Positions 1 to 6,620 of a DNA stretch of 9,389 nucleotides are shown in pieces. The stretch is taken from the NCBI GenBank assembly GCA_012513625.1, contig JAAZBW010000485.1, forward strand, positions 1 to 9,389. Reading direction: 5' to 3'. Both the position numbers and the translations under genes were made by a program. Numbering within the stretch: position 1 is the first letter of the stretch; every line of letters begins with the position of its first letter. This stretch comes from Actinomycetales bacterium. Lineage in GTDB: Bacteria; Actinomycetota; Actinomycetes; Actinomycetales; Actinomycetaceae. The notes below the pieces were generated by a model. It saw nothing but the letters and a program-made list of their open reading frames with translations. It was not told where the DNA came from and searched no databases.

Positions 1-530
1 AGAGAGACGGCCACCACCGCATCGGCCGGGACCATGGCGCTCGGCTCCAGCGGGAGGGGGTTGAGCAGACCGCCGTCCGCGAGCAGGCGACCGTTCAGGA
101 CCACGGGGGTGATCGCCGTCGGGATGGCGATGGAGGCACGGATCGCGGTGAGGAGTGGGCCGCGGGTGAACCAGACCTCGCGGCGGGAGGCCACGTCCAC
201 GGCCACGGCCACGTAGGGGATGGGGAGGTCCTGGATCTCCACGTCCCCCACGAGCTCGCCCAGGATGTCCATGATGCGGCCCATGCGCATGAGGCCGGGG
301 CCGGAGAGGGCGAGGTCCATGTACCAGAGCACCTGGCTGCGCTCCACTCCCCGGACCCACTTCTCGAACTCGTCAAGCTTCCCGGCGGCGTACATTCCGC
401 CGATCACGGAGCCCATCGAGCAGGAGGAGATGGCCACGATCTCGTGGCCGCGGGCCTCGAGTTCCCGGATGGCGCCGATGTGGGCGTAGCCGCGGGCTCC
501 ACCGGAGCCGAGGACGAGCGAGATGCGCAT
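1..530 (-). CDS. Patatin-like phospholipase family protein (3' end off window)
   Basis: The first 176 codons of a patatin-like serine lipid acyl hydrolase (RssA-like family) are present, and the C-terminal part lies beyond the left edge. The N-terminus has the oxyanion-hole motif GSGGARG (residues 8-14). The nucleophile elbow is SCSMG (36-40) with Ser38 as the predicted nucleophile, and the dyad Asp is in DGG (152-154), followed by NPLP. The spacing and order are those of the family, in which the Ser-Asp dyad cleaves acyl esters of lipids. The first Gly of the usual GxSxG is Ser here. No signal peptide is seen, so the protein is probably cytoplasmic or peripheral. The ATG at 530 is chosen because the conserved strand RISLVLGSGG starts right after it. 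The ribosome-binding site is weak. A G-quadruplex-prone tract lies 34 nt upstream. The next gene upstream on the same strand is the TetR regulator, separated by a repeat array, so an operon is doubtful. The family call is firm; the substrate is unknown. Confidence 0.9.
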   Translation of the reverse strand, partial: MRISLVLGSGGARGYAHIGAIRELEARGHEIVAISSCSMGSVIGGMYAAGKLDEFEKWVRGVERSQVLWYMDLALSGPGLMRMGRIMDILGELVGDVEIQDLPIPYVAVAVDVASRREVWFTRGPLLTAIRASIAIPTAITPVVLNGRLLADGGLLNPLPLEPSAMVPADAVVAVS

Positions 531-563
531 GGGTCCAGCCTACGTTTCCCAGCTCTCGCGGAA

Positions 564-588
564 CCCCGCCCCCCGCCCCCCGCCCCCC
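564..588 (-). promoter_or_regulatory. G-quadruplex motif upstream of the patatin gene
   Basis: On the minus strand this stretch reads as three runs of six G and one run of four G, separated by single C residues. Four G-runs of at least four with one-base loops meet the standard G-quadruplex pattern very strongly. It lies on the coding strand of the patatin gene, ending 34 nt before its ATG, so it would be in the 5' leader RNA or the promoter DNA. It is also a 7-bp simple repeat able to vary in length by slippage. Any regulatory effect is inference. Confidence 0.6.
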
Positions 589-590
589 GC

Positions 591-878
591 GTCGACTGTG
601 TGGTTGCGGTGCTGCCCCCAACCCGTCGACTGTGTGGTTGCGGTGCTGCCCCCAATCCGTCGACTGTGTGGTTGCGGTGCTGCCCTCCTGCCATCGACTG
701 TGTGGTTGCGGTGTTGCCCCCCCTGCCATCGACTGTGTGGTTGCGGTGTGGCAGTACAAATTGGGCACACAGTCGACGGGTTTCTTGGGAACCTTAACCA
801 CACAGTCGGCGGTGATTTTCGGGAACCTTAACCACACAGTCGGCGGTGGTTTTTGGGAGTCTTAACCACACAGTCGAC
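591..878. repeat. 34-bp-period repeat array 1, inverted halves
   Basis: Five copies of GTCGACTGTGTGGTTGCGG (the first base is A in the last two) start at 591, 625, 659, 693 and 728 on the plus strand. Four copies in the opposite orientation follow, at 763-777, 796-810, 830-844 and 864-878, with core AACCACACAGTCGAC or its GGC variant; the first is degenerate at its left end. The period is 33-35 bp in both halves. The linkers are nearly constant within a half but differ between halves. The array fills most of the gap between the TetR stop (905) and the patatin start (530). Read along the minus strand, four sense copies come first and five antisense copies after, so a transcript leaving the TetR gene could fold into a long branched stem. 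No protein-coding signal is convincing in it. Confidence 0.95.
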
Positions 879-920
879 GGGGTTGTTGGGGGCGGGTTTG
901 GGGTTTACCGGGGGAGGGGG
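879..920 (+). other. G-run cluster (G-quadruplex motif) over the TetR stop codon
   Basis: Six G-runs of 3 to 5 bases occur on the plus strand (879-882, 888-892, 894-896, 900-903, 910-914, 916-920). The tract spans the TetR stop codon (905-907) and abuts array 1. The G-rich strand is the template strand for TetR transcription, so a quadruplex could stall polymerase leaving the gene. The motif is seen; the role is inference. Confidence 0.5.
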
Positions 921-1522
921 CCCGTTAGCCAGCGCTGGATCTGGGCACCGAGGGGTTCGACGAGGGCCTCGATGGACGCATCGCGGACGGCGGGCACCTC
1001 CAGCAGGTAGCGCACCACCGCGAGCCCGATCAGCTCGGAGCTGGCCATGGCCGCGCGGTACTCGGCGTCCTCCCCCCCGATCGCCTCCACGATCGGCTGC
1101 AGGAGGATCGTCTGGTAGAACTCCGCGAGCGAGGCCCAGTTGTCCTGGTTGGCCACCTTCAGCTGCACGATCCCGCGCATGGCCGTGACCACTCCTGGAT
1201 CGCCCCAGGCGGTGAGAACCAGCCGCACGATCTCCCGCCCGAGCTCCTCCACGGGTACGCGGAGCGCCTCCTCCACGAGCACGGACGGCTCGATGGGGTA
1301 GCCCACGGCGAGGCGGAACAGGTTGTCCTTGGACCGGAAGTAGTAGGAAAGGAGGGCCACGTCCACGCCCGCGCGGCGGGCCACGGCGCGCAGGGTGGTG
1401 CCGGTGTATCCGTGATCATCAAACTCGGCGCATGCCGCAGCGAGGATCGCGTCCCTCGCCTCGGAACCTCCGGCCGCCCGCCGGCCGCGGCGGGATGAGC
1501 TGGGGGTGGGTTCCGGGACCAT
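905..1522 (-). CDS. TetR/AcrR-family transcriptional regulator
   Basis: A 205-aa protein of typical TetR length. An Arg-rich, probably disordered tail (1-20) precedes the DNA-binding domain: helix 1 is about residues 22-37 and the helix-turn-helix about 43-64, with TLRAVARRAGV and the hallmark LLSYYFRSKDNLF (58-70). Residues from about 80 on form the helical ligand-binding and dimerisation domain, resembling TetR_C domains of actinomycete regulators; the ligand cannot be read from sequence. The ATG at 1522 starts a complete TetR N-terminus, and only a weak AGG lies about 12 nt upstream. The gene is divergent from the giant activase gene across 225 bp that contain several palindromes, the usual layout for a TetR repressor acting on its neighbour and itself. 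It is followed by a G-run cluster and array 1. The family call is firm; the regulatory target is inferred. Confidence 0.95.
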   Translation of the reverse strand: MVPEPTPSSSRRGRRAAGGSEARDAILAAACAEFDDHGYTGTTLRAVARRAGVDVALLSYYFRSKDNLFRLAVGYPIEPSVLVEEALRVPVEELGREIVRLVLTAWGDPGVVTAMRGIVQLKVANQDNWASLAEFYQTILLQPIVEAIGGEDAEYRAAMASSELIGLAVVRYLLEVPAVRDASIEALVEPLGAQIQRWLTGPLPR

Positions 1523-1600
1523 CGTTCAACGGTACCTGTTCGCCTGCCACCTCCCGGACCGCTCGAGCAGAGCCGCTCTCCCAGAACCGCGGGGCCGATC

Positions 1601-1637
1601 TCATCACTGATGAATTCATGGGACCTTTGCCCCATGA
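1601..1637. promoter_or_regulatory. Cluster of palindromes in the divergent region (TetR-proximal)
   Basis: Three overlapping or adjacent dyads are seen: TCATC-ACT-GATGA (1601-1613), the perfect ATGAATTCAT (1610-1619), and TCATGGG-N8-CCCATGA (1616-1637). They lie 79-115 bp upstream of the TetR start. TGAATTCA (1611-1618) recurs at 1681-1688 beside the activase promoter. They are candidate operator sites, for autoregulation by TetR or for another regulator. Binding is inference. Confidence 0.35.
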
Positions 1638-1683
1638 CAGGGCCCCTGCCCCGGAGATTCGCGTGACAACTCACCGGAAATGA

Positions 1684-1700
1684 ATTCAACAACGTTGAAT
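1684..1700. promoter_or_regulatory. Candidate TetR operator overlapping the activase -35 box
   Basis: ATTCAACAACGTTGAAT is a perfect dyad with 7-bp arms and a 3-bp centre, a usual architecture for TetR-family operators. It covers the proposed -35 hexamer TTGAAT (1695-1700), so binding would block RNA polymerase. A single half-site-like GTTCAAC lies at 1524-1530 just upstream of the TetR start. The symmetry is seen; identity as the TetR site is inferred from position. Confidence 0.5.
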
Positions 1701-1741
1701 CCACCACTCCGGTCTGGCTAGCGTGAAGGCGCGGAAGGGGG
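1695..1741 (+). promoter_or_regulatory. Putative promoter and Shine-Dalgarno of the activase gene
   Basis: TTGAAT (1695-1700) and TAGCGT (1719-1724) are separated by 18 bp and match an actinomycete housekeeping promoter moderately. A strong Shine-Dalgarno GGAAGGGGG (1733-1741) lies 6 nt before the GTG at 1748 and decides that start. The leader would be short, about 15-18 nt. Confidence 0.45.
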
Positions 1742-1747
1742 CACATC

Positions 1748-4700
1748 GTGACTGCACCACTCAGGCTGGGGCTCGATATCGGCTCCACCACGCTCAAGCT
1801 GGTACTCCTGGACGGCCTCGAGCTCCGATTCGAGACGTACCGCCGCCACAACGCGGACATCACGGGTGAGTTGAACCGCCTCCTGGACGAGGTGGCCCGG
1901 CTGGTACCCGGCACGGACGTGATCGGTGCCGTGACCGGCTCCGGCGGCCTCTCCGTGGCGCACGCGCTCGGCCTGCCGTTCGTGCAGGAGGTGATCGCGG
2001 AGACCGCCGCGATCAAGCGCTTCGATCCGGAGACGGACGTGATCATCGAGCTTGGGGGCGAAGACGCCAAGATCACCTACCTCCACCCCGTGCCCGAGCA
2101 GCGCATGAACGGCACGTGCGCCGGTGGCACGGGCGCGTTCATCGATCAGATGGCCTCCCTCCTCCACACGGACGCGGCCGGCCTGGACGATCTCGCCTCC
2201 CGCTACCAGACGCTCTACCCGATCGCCTCCCGCTGCGGTGTGTTCGCCAAATCGGACCTCCAGCCCCTCATCAACGACGGCGTGGCCCACGAGGACCTCG
2301 CGGCCTCCGTATTCAACGCCGTAGTTCAGCAGACCATCTCCGGCCTCGCCTGCGGCCGGCCCATCCGCGGCAACGTGGTGTTCCTGGGCGGACCCCTCTA
2401 CTTCCTGCCGGAGCTCCGCACGGCGTTCGAGCGCCAGCTGAAGAACTCGGCGGACTCGTTCAACACTCCGGACAACGCCCAGCTCTATGTGGCAATCGGC
2501 GCGGCCCTCCTCGCGGAGTCCTCTCCGCTGCAGGGCGGCGGCAGGGCCCGGCCCGCCACGCTCGAGACTCTGCGGGACCTCTCACTCGGCGCGAACCGCG
2601 CGGCCGAGACCCACCGCCTCCGCCCCCTCTTCGCGAACGAGGAGGAGTACCGAGAGTTCCGCGAGCGGCACGACCGCCACGTTGTGCCCCAGACCGCGCT
2701 CTCCGAGGCCACCGGCCCCTGCTTCCTCGGCATCGACGCCGGCTCCACCACCCTGAAGGCCACCCTGATCGATGATCAGGAGCGGATCGTGTACTCCCAC
2801 TACGGCGGCAACGAGGGCAACCCCGTCCAGCGCGCCATCGACGTACTCGCCGAGGTCCGCGAGGGCCTCGCCGAGGGCGCCACGATCGCCCGCACCTGCG
2901 TCACCGGATACGGCGAGGGCCTCATCCAGGCCGCCCTCAAGGCCGAGGACGGCGAGGTGGAGACCATGGCCCACTACCGGGCCGCCCAGTACCTCGAGCC
3001 GGACGTCACGAGCATCATCGATATCGGCGGCCAGGACATGAAGTACCTGCGGGTCCACGATGGCACGATCGATTCGATCGCGGTGAACGAGGCCTGCTCC
3101 TCCGGCTGCGGCTCCTTCCTCCAGACGTTCGCCGCCACCATGAACACGGACATCCGCTCGTTCGCGAAGGCCGCCCTCATGGCGCCCGGCCCCGTGGACC
3201 TCGGCTCCCGGTGCACCGTGTTCATGAACTCCTCGGTGAAGCAGGCCCAGAAGGAGGGCGCCAACCCCGGCGAGATCTCCGCCGGCCTCTCCTACTCCGT
3301 GGTCCGCAACGCCCTCTACAAGGTGATCAAGCTCAAGAGCCCCGAGCAGCTCGGATCCAAGGTGGTGGTCCAGGGCGGCACCTTCCTCAACGACGCCGTG
3401 CTCCGCGCCTTCGAGCTCCTCACCGAGCGCGAGGTCATCCGCCCGGACATCGCCGGCCTCATGGGCGCGTTCGGCGCCTCCCGGATCGCCCGCGAGCGCT
3501 GGCACCGCGCACTCGCGGACCTCGAGAAGTCGATGGAGATCGACACCACGATCCTGCGCCCCCTCCCCGCGGAGCGCGCGGGTGCCGTGGCCGAGCGCGA
3601 GGACGCGGCGTGCTGCGGGCCCACGGGCTGTGGCGAGCACGACGACGCAGGCCAGGTTCCGTCGTCGGGCACGGGAAACGGCACAGGCGACGACGACGCA
3701 GCTCGCGTTCCGTCGTCGGCCCCCGTGGCGCTCGGGATGCCGAGGGTGCGGACCGAAGAGGCGGCGCCGTCGTCGCTGTTGACGCTTGAGCAGATCGAGA
3801 CCTTCTCCGTGGAGACATCGAAGGATGTGTGCCGGCTCTGCCAGAACCACTGCCAGCGGACCATCTCCACGTTCGCGGACGGCACGCAGCACGTGTCCGG
3901 CAACCGGTGCGACCGGGGGGCCGAGGTGGACAACAGGCGGCTCGGCAAGCAGGCGAAGAGCGAGCTGCCGAACATCTTCGAGGAGAAGTACAAGAGGATG
4001 TTCTCCTACCGCCGCCTGACGGAGTCCGCCGCGCACCGCGGGGACATCGGGATCCCGCGCGCGCTCAACATGTACGAGAACTACCCGTTCTGGTTCACGA
4101 TGCTCACCAAGCTGGGCTTCCGCGTGATGATCTCGGGGCGCAGTTCGCACGATGTGTTCGAGCTGGGCATGGACTCGATCCCCTCGGAGAACGTGTGCTA
4201 TCCGGCCAAACTGGCGCACGGCCACATCCAGCAACTGCTGGACAAGGGCATCAGGACCATCTTCTATCCCTGCATCGCCTACGAGCAGAAGCTGATCGCG
4301 GGCGCGGAAAACCACTTCAACTGCCCCGTGGTCATGAGCTACCCGGAGGTCATCAACGCGAACGTGGAGGACCTCCAGGAGCACGGGATCCGCTTCATGC
4401 TGCCGTTCTTCAACCTTGCGGACCCGGAGACCCTCGTGCGCCGGATCGTGGAGGAGTTCGCGGACTGGGACGTGACCGAGGAGGAGGCGCAGGAGGCCGT
4501 GGCGGCCGCCTACGCCGAGGACGAGGCGGTCAAGGAGGACGTGCGCGAGATGGGACGCTCCGCGCTCCGCTACATGGAGGACAACGGCGTGCCCGGGATC
4601 GTGCTCGCGGGCAGGCCCTACCACCTGGACCCGGAGGTGCACCACGGGATCCCGGAGCTGGTGAACTCGCTCGGGCTCGCGGTCCTCACCGAGGACGCGG

Positions 4701-6418
4701 TGGTGGAGCAGGGAACCGTGGAGCGGCCCCTCAACGCTCGCGACCAGTGGGCCTACCACGCGCGCCTCTACGAGGCGGCGGCCGTGGTGGCGAAGAAGCG
4801 GCCCGATCTGGAGATGGTGCAGCTGAACTCGTTCGGCTGCGGGCTCGACGCCATTACCGGCGATCAGGTCCAGAACATCCTGGAGGCTGCGGGCCGCGTT
4901 TACACCACCCTCAAGATCGACGAGGTCTCGAACCTGGGCGCCGCCCGGATCCGGCTCCGCTCCCTGTACGCGGCGGCGCAGGCCCGCATCGGGCGCCCCG
5001 TGGAGGAGCGGCCCGAGCTGAAGGTGGAGCGCCGGAAGTTCACCCAGCAGATGTTCGATGAGGAGTACACGATCCTCATGCCCATGATGGCGCCGTTCCA
5101 GATGCCACTGCTGGAGGCGGCGGCGCGCTCGCAGGGCTACAACTTCAGAATGCTGCCCACGGTCTCGAAGGACGCGATCGAGGGGGGCCTCAAGTACGTG
5201 AACAACGACGCCTGCTATCCGGCGATCGTGGTGATCGGTCAGTTGCTCGAGGCGCTGGGCAGTGAGGACGTGGACCCGGACAGGGCCGCCGTGGTCATCA
5301 CCCAGACGGGTGGCGTCTGCCGCGCCACCAACTACGCGGCCATGCTGCGCAAGGGACTGAAGGAGGCGGGCTTCGAGCAGGTGCCGGCGCTCACGATCTC
5401 TGCGGGTTCGCTGGAGAAGCACCCCGGCTTCCGGCTCACCCCCTCGCTCGTGGTCAAGCTCTGGCGCGCGGTGCTGCTCGGCGACCTGCTGCAGAACCTG
5501 ACGCTGCGCGTGCGGCCGTACGAGAAGTCGAGGGGCTCCGCGATGGAGCTCTACCACTACTGGAACCAGATCGCCTACGAGTACCTGCACGATGACGGCT
5601 GGTCCGCCACCCTGCGCCGCCGCATCACGTGGGCGGACGTGACCCGCATGATGATCCGCGCATTCGACGCGCTCGAGCTGCGGGACGAACCGCGCCGCCC
5701 CCGCGTGGGCCTCGTGGGAGAAATCCTCGTGCAGTACCACCCGGACGCGAACAACCACGCCGTGGACGTGATCGAGCGGGAGGGCTGCGAGGCGGTCCTT
5801 CCCGGACTGGCAGGCTTCGTATACCAGGGTATGGCCTCCGCCGAGTGGCGCTACGAGACCCTCGGTGTGGGCAAGCGGACCCGCTGGATGAAGGACGCCG
5901 CCATCTGGGCGCTCCAACGCTTCGAGGAGCCGATCCGGAAGGAGCTGGCTCGCACCGGCGGCAAGTTCGCGGAGCCGGTCCCGATCAAGACCCTGGCCGG
6001 GCTCGTGGACGGCGTGGTGCAGCTGGGCAACAACGCGGGCGAGGGCTGGTACCTCACCGCGGAGATGATCCACATGATCGAGTCCGGGACGCCGAACATC
6101 ATCTGCGCCCAGCCATTCGCCTGCCTGCCGAACCACATCACCGGTAAGGGAATGTTCCGCGAACTGCGGCGCCGATACCCCGAGGCGAACGTGGTGGGCA
6201 TCGATTACGATCCGGGCGCCTCCGAGGTGAACCAGTTGAACCGCATCAAACTGATGATCTCCACAGCCATGGAGCGCCGGGACACGCTGCCCCAGGGGGC
6301 GGATGGCTCCGCGATGCCGTTGCCGTTCGACGATTCTGTGCTGCCGGACCTGCGTTACGAGATGGCCCACCGGGTCATGGCGGAACGCGAGTCGGCAGAC
6401 CGCGGCTCCCGGAGGTAG
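1748..6418 (+). CDS. Fused 2-hydroxyacyl-CoA dehydratase activase / dehydratase-like giant protein
   Basis: A 1556-aa protein of the BadF/BadG/BcrA/BcrD activase plus DUF2229 plus HGD-D-like type. The first ASKHA ATPase half (about 5-260) has DIGSTTLK (10-17), NGTCAGGTGAF (121-131) and SRCGVF (161-166). The second (about 325-590) has DAGSTTLK (330-337), NEACSSGCGSF (447-457) and SRCTVF (487-492). Cys124/163 and Cys450/489 are each 39 apart and probably ligate a [4Fe-4S] cluster. A low-complexity linker (about 611-680) follows, then CRLCQNHC (695-702), a DUF2229-like part with ENVCYP (815) and YPCI (841), and a dehydratase-like C-terminus with NSFGCG (1027), NNDACYP (1152), GGVCR (1188) and GNNAGEGW (1427). 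In relatives the activator uses ATP to push an electron into an Fe-S dehydratase that removes water from 2-hydroxyacyl-CoA. The substrate of this fused type is unknown to me. The enzyme is likely cytoplasmic and oxygen-sensitive. It starts at GTG with a strong Shine-Dalgarno. Confidence 0.93.
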   Translation: MTAPLRLGLDIGSTTLKLVLLDGLELRFETYRRHNADITGELNRLLDEVARLVPGTDVIGAVTGSGGLSVAHALGLPFVQEVIAETAAIKRFDPETDVIIELGGEDAKITYLHPVPEQRMNGTCAGGTGAFIDQMASLLHTDAAGLDDLASRYQTLYPIASRCGVFAKSDLQPLINDGVAHEDLAASVFNAVVQQTISGLACGRPIRGNVVFLGGPLYFLPELRTAFERQLKNSADSFNTPDNAQLYVAIGAALLAESSPLQGGGRARPATLETLRDLSLGANRAAETHRLRPLFANEEEYREFRERHDRHVVPQTALSEATGPCFLGIDAGSTTLKATLIDDQERIVYSHYGGNEGNPVQRAIDVLAEVREGLAEGATIARTCVTGYGEGLIQAALKAEDGEVETMAHYRAAQYLEPDVTSIIDIGGQDMKYLRVHDGTIDSIAVNEACSSGCGSFLQTFAATMNTDIRSFAKAALMAPGPVDLGSRCTVFMNSSVKQAQKEGANPGEISAGLSYSVVRNALYKVIKLKSPEQLGSKVVVQGGTFLNDAVLRAFELLTEREVIRPDIAGLMGAFGASRIARERWHRALADLEKSMEIDTTILRPLPAERAGAVAEREDAACCGPTGCGEHDDAGQVPSSGTGNGTGDDDAARVPSSAPVALGMPRVRTEEAAPSSLLTLEQIETFSVETSKDVCRLCQNHCQRTISTFADGTQHVSGNRCDRGAEVDNRRLGKQAKSELPNIFEEKYKRMFSYRRLTESAAHRGDIGIPRALNMYENYPFWFTMLTKLGFRVMISGRSSHDVFELGMDSIPSENVCYPAKLAHGHIQQLLDKGIRTIFYPCIAYEQKLIAGAENHFNCPVVMSYPEVINANVEDLQEHGIRFMLPFFNLADPETLVRRIVEEFADWDVTEEEAQEAVAAAYAEDEAVKEDVREMGRSALRYMEDNGVPGIVLAGRPYHLDPEVHHGIPELVNSLGLAVLTEDAVVEQGTVERPLNARDQWAYHARLYEAAAVVAKKRPDLEMVQLNSFGCGLDAITGDQVQNILEAAGRVYTTLKIDEVSNLGAARIRLRSLYAAAQARIGRPVEERPELKVERRKFTQQMFDEEYTILMPMMAPFQMPLLEAAARSQGYNFRMLPTVSKDAIEGGLKYVNNDACYPAIVVIGQLLEALGSEDVDPDRAAVVITQTGGVCRATNYAAMLRKGLKEAGFEQVPALTISAGSLEKHPGFRLTPSLVVKLWRAVLLGDLLQNLTLRVRPYEKSRGSAMELYHYWNQIAYEYLHDDGWSATLRRRITWADVTRMMIRAFDALELRDEPRRPRVGLVGEILVQYHPDANNHAVDVIEREGCEAVLPGLAGFVYQGMASAEWRYETLGVGKRTRWMKDAAIWALQRFEEPIRKELARTGGKFAEPVPIKTLAGLVDGVVQLGNNAGEGWYLTAEMIHMIESGTPNIICAQPFACLPNHITGKGMFRELRRRYPEANVVGIDYDPGASEVNQLNRIKLMISTAMERRDTLPQGADGSAMPLPFDDSVLPDLRYEMAHRVMAERESADRGSRR
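3640..3719 (+). repeat. Duplicated hairpin-forming repeat inside the activase linker
   Basis: Two 28-bp copies (3641-3668 and 3692-3719) match at 24 of 28 positions; the differences are in the central five bases. Each is bounded by inverted CGACGACG / CGTCGTCG arms with a 12-nt loop. They lie 51 bp apart, in frame, and encode DDAGQVPSS and DDAARVPSS in the low-complexity linker between the activase halves and the DUF2229-like part. A third CGTCGTCG occurs at 3768-3775. The position in a linker suggests a palindromic element tolerated or inserted in a coding region. Confidence 0.75.
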
Positions 6419-6446
6419 CCCACACCCACCTTCTTCCTCAACTCTC

Positions 6447-6620
6447 GCCGACTGTGTGGCCAAGATTCGGCAACTCTGCCGTCGACTGTGTGGCCAAAAT
6501 TCGGCAACTCTGCCATCGACTGTGTGGCCAAGTTCTGTAAATTCCCCGTCGACTGTGTGGCCAAAGTCCTTGGCCACACAGTCGATGGGGGTTTTGCGGA
6601 AAACTAACCACCCAGTCGAC
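6447..6620. repeat. 34-bp-period repeat array 2, inverted halves
   Basis: Four direct copies of GTCGACTGTGTGG (variants GCCGAC and ATCGAC) start at 6447, 6481, 6515 and 6548, followed by two inverted copies at 6574-6586 and 6608-6620, the last degenerate. The period is 33-34 bp, the same as array 1 located 5.6 kb away, but the linkers differ (here around TTCGGCAACTCTGCC). The array begins 29 bp after the activase stop. Along the activase transcript the sense copies come first and the antisense copies after, the same polarity as array 1 relative to the TetR gene. Confidence 0.95.
6544..6590 (+). terminator. Strong stem-loop inside array 2, possible activase terminator
   Basis: The last direct copy and first inverted copy of array 2 form a 21-bp stem (arms 6544-6564 and 6570-6590) with one G-T wobble and a 5-nt loop (AGTCC). 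It lies about 125 bp after the activase stop. No long T-run follows (GGTTTTGCGG at 6589-6598 has four T), so an intrinsic terminator or a 3'-end stabiliser are both possible. Confidence 0.55.

Noticed and set aside
591..878. CRISPR array
   Set aside because: The period and unit length look CRISPR-like, but the linkers between cores are nearly identical to each other, the array inverts midway, and no cas gene is present.
591..878. Several short open frames translating array 1 as repeat peptides
   Set aside because: All frames on both strands are open because the repeat lacks stops. No frame has a ribosome-binding site or conserved start, and array 2 does not keep the same peptide.
1159..2076. 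A 305-codon minus-strand frame across the TetR start and activase start
   Set aside because: It covers two well-supported genes and their regulatory region in the wrong frame and has no recognisable motifs.
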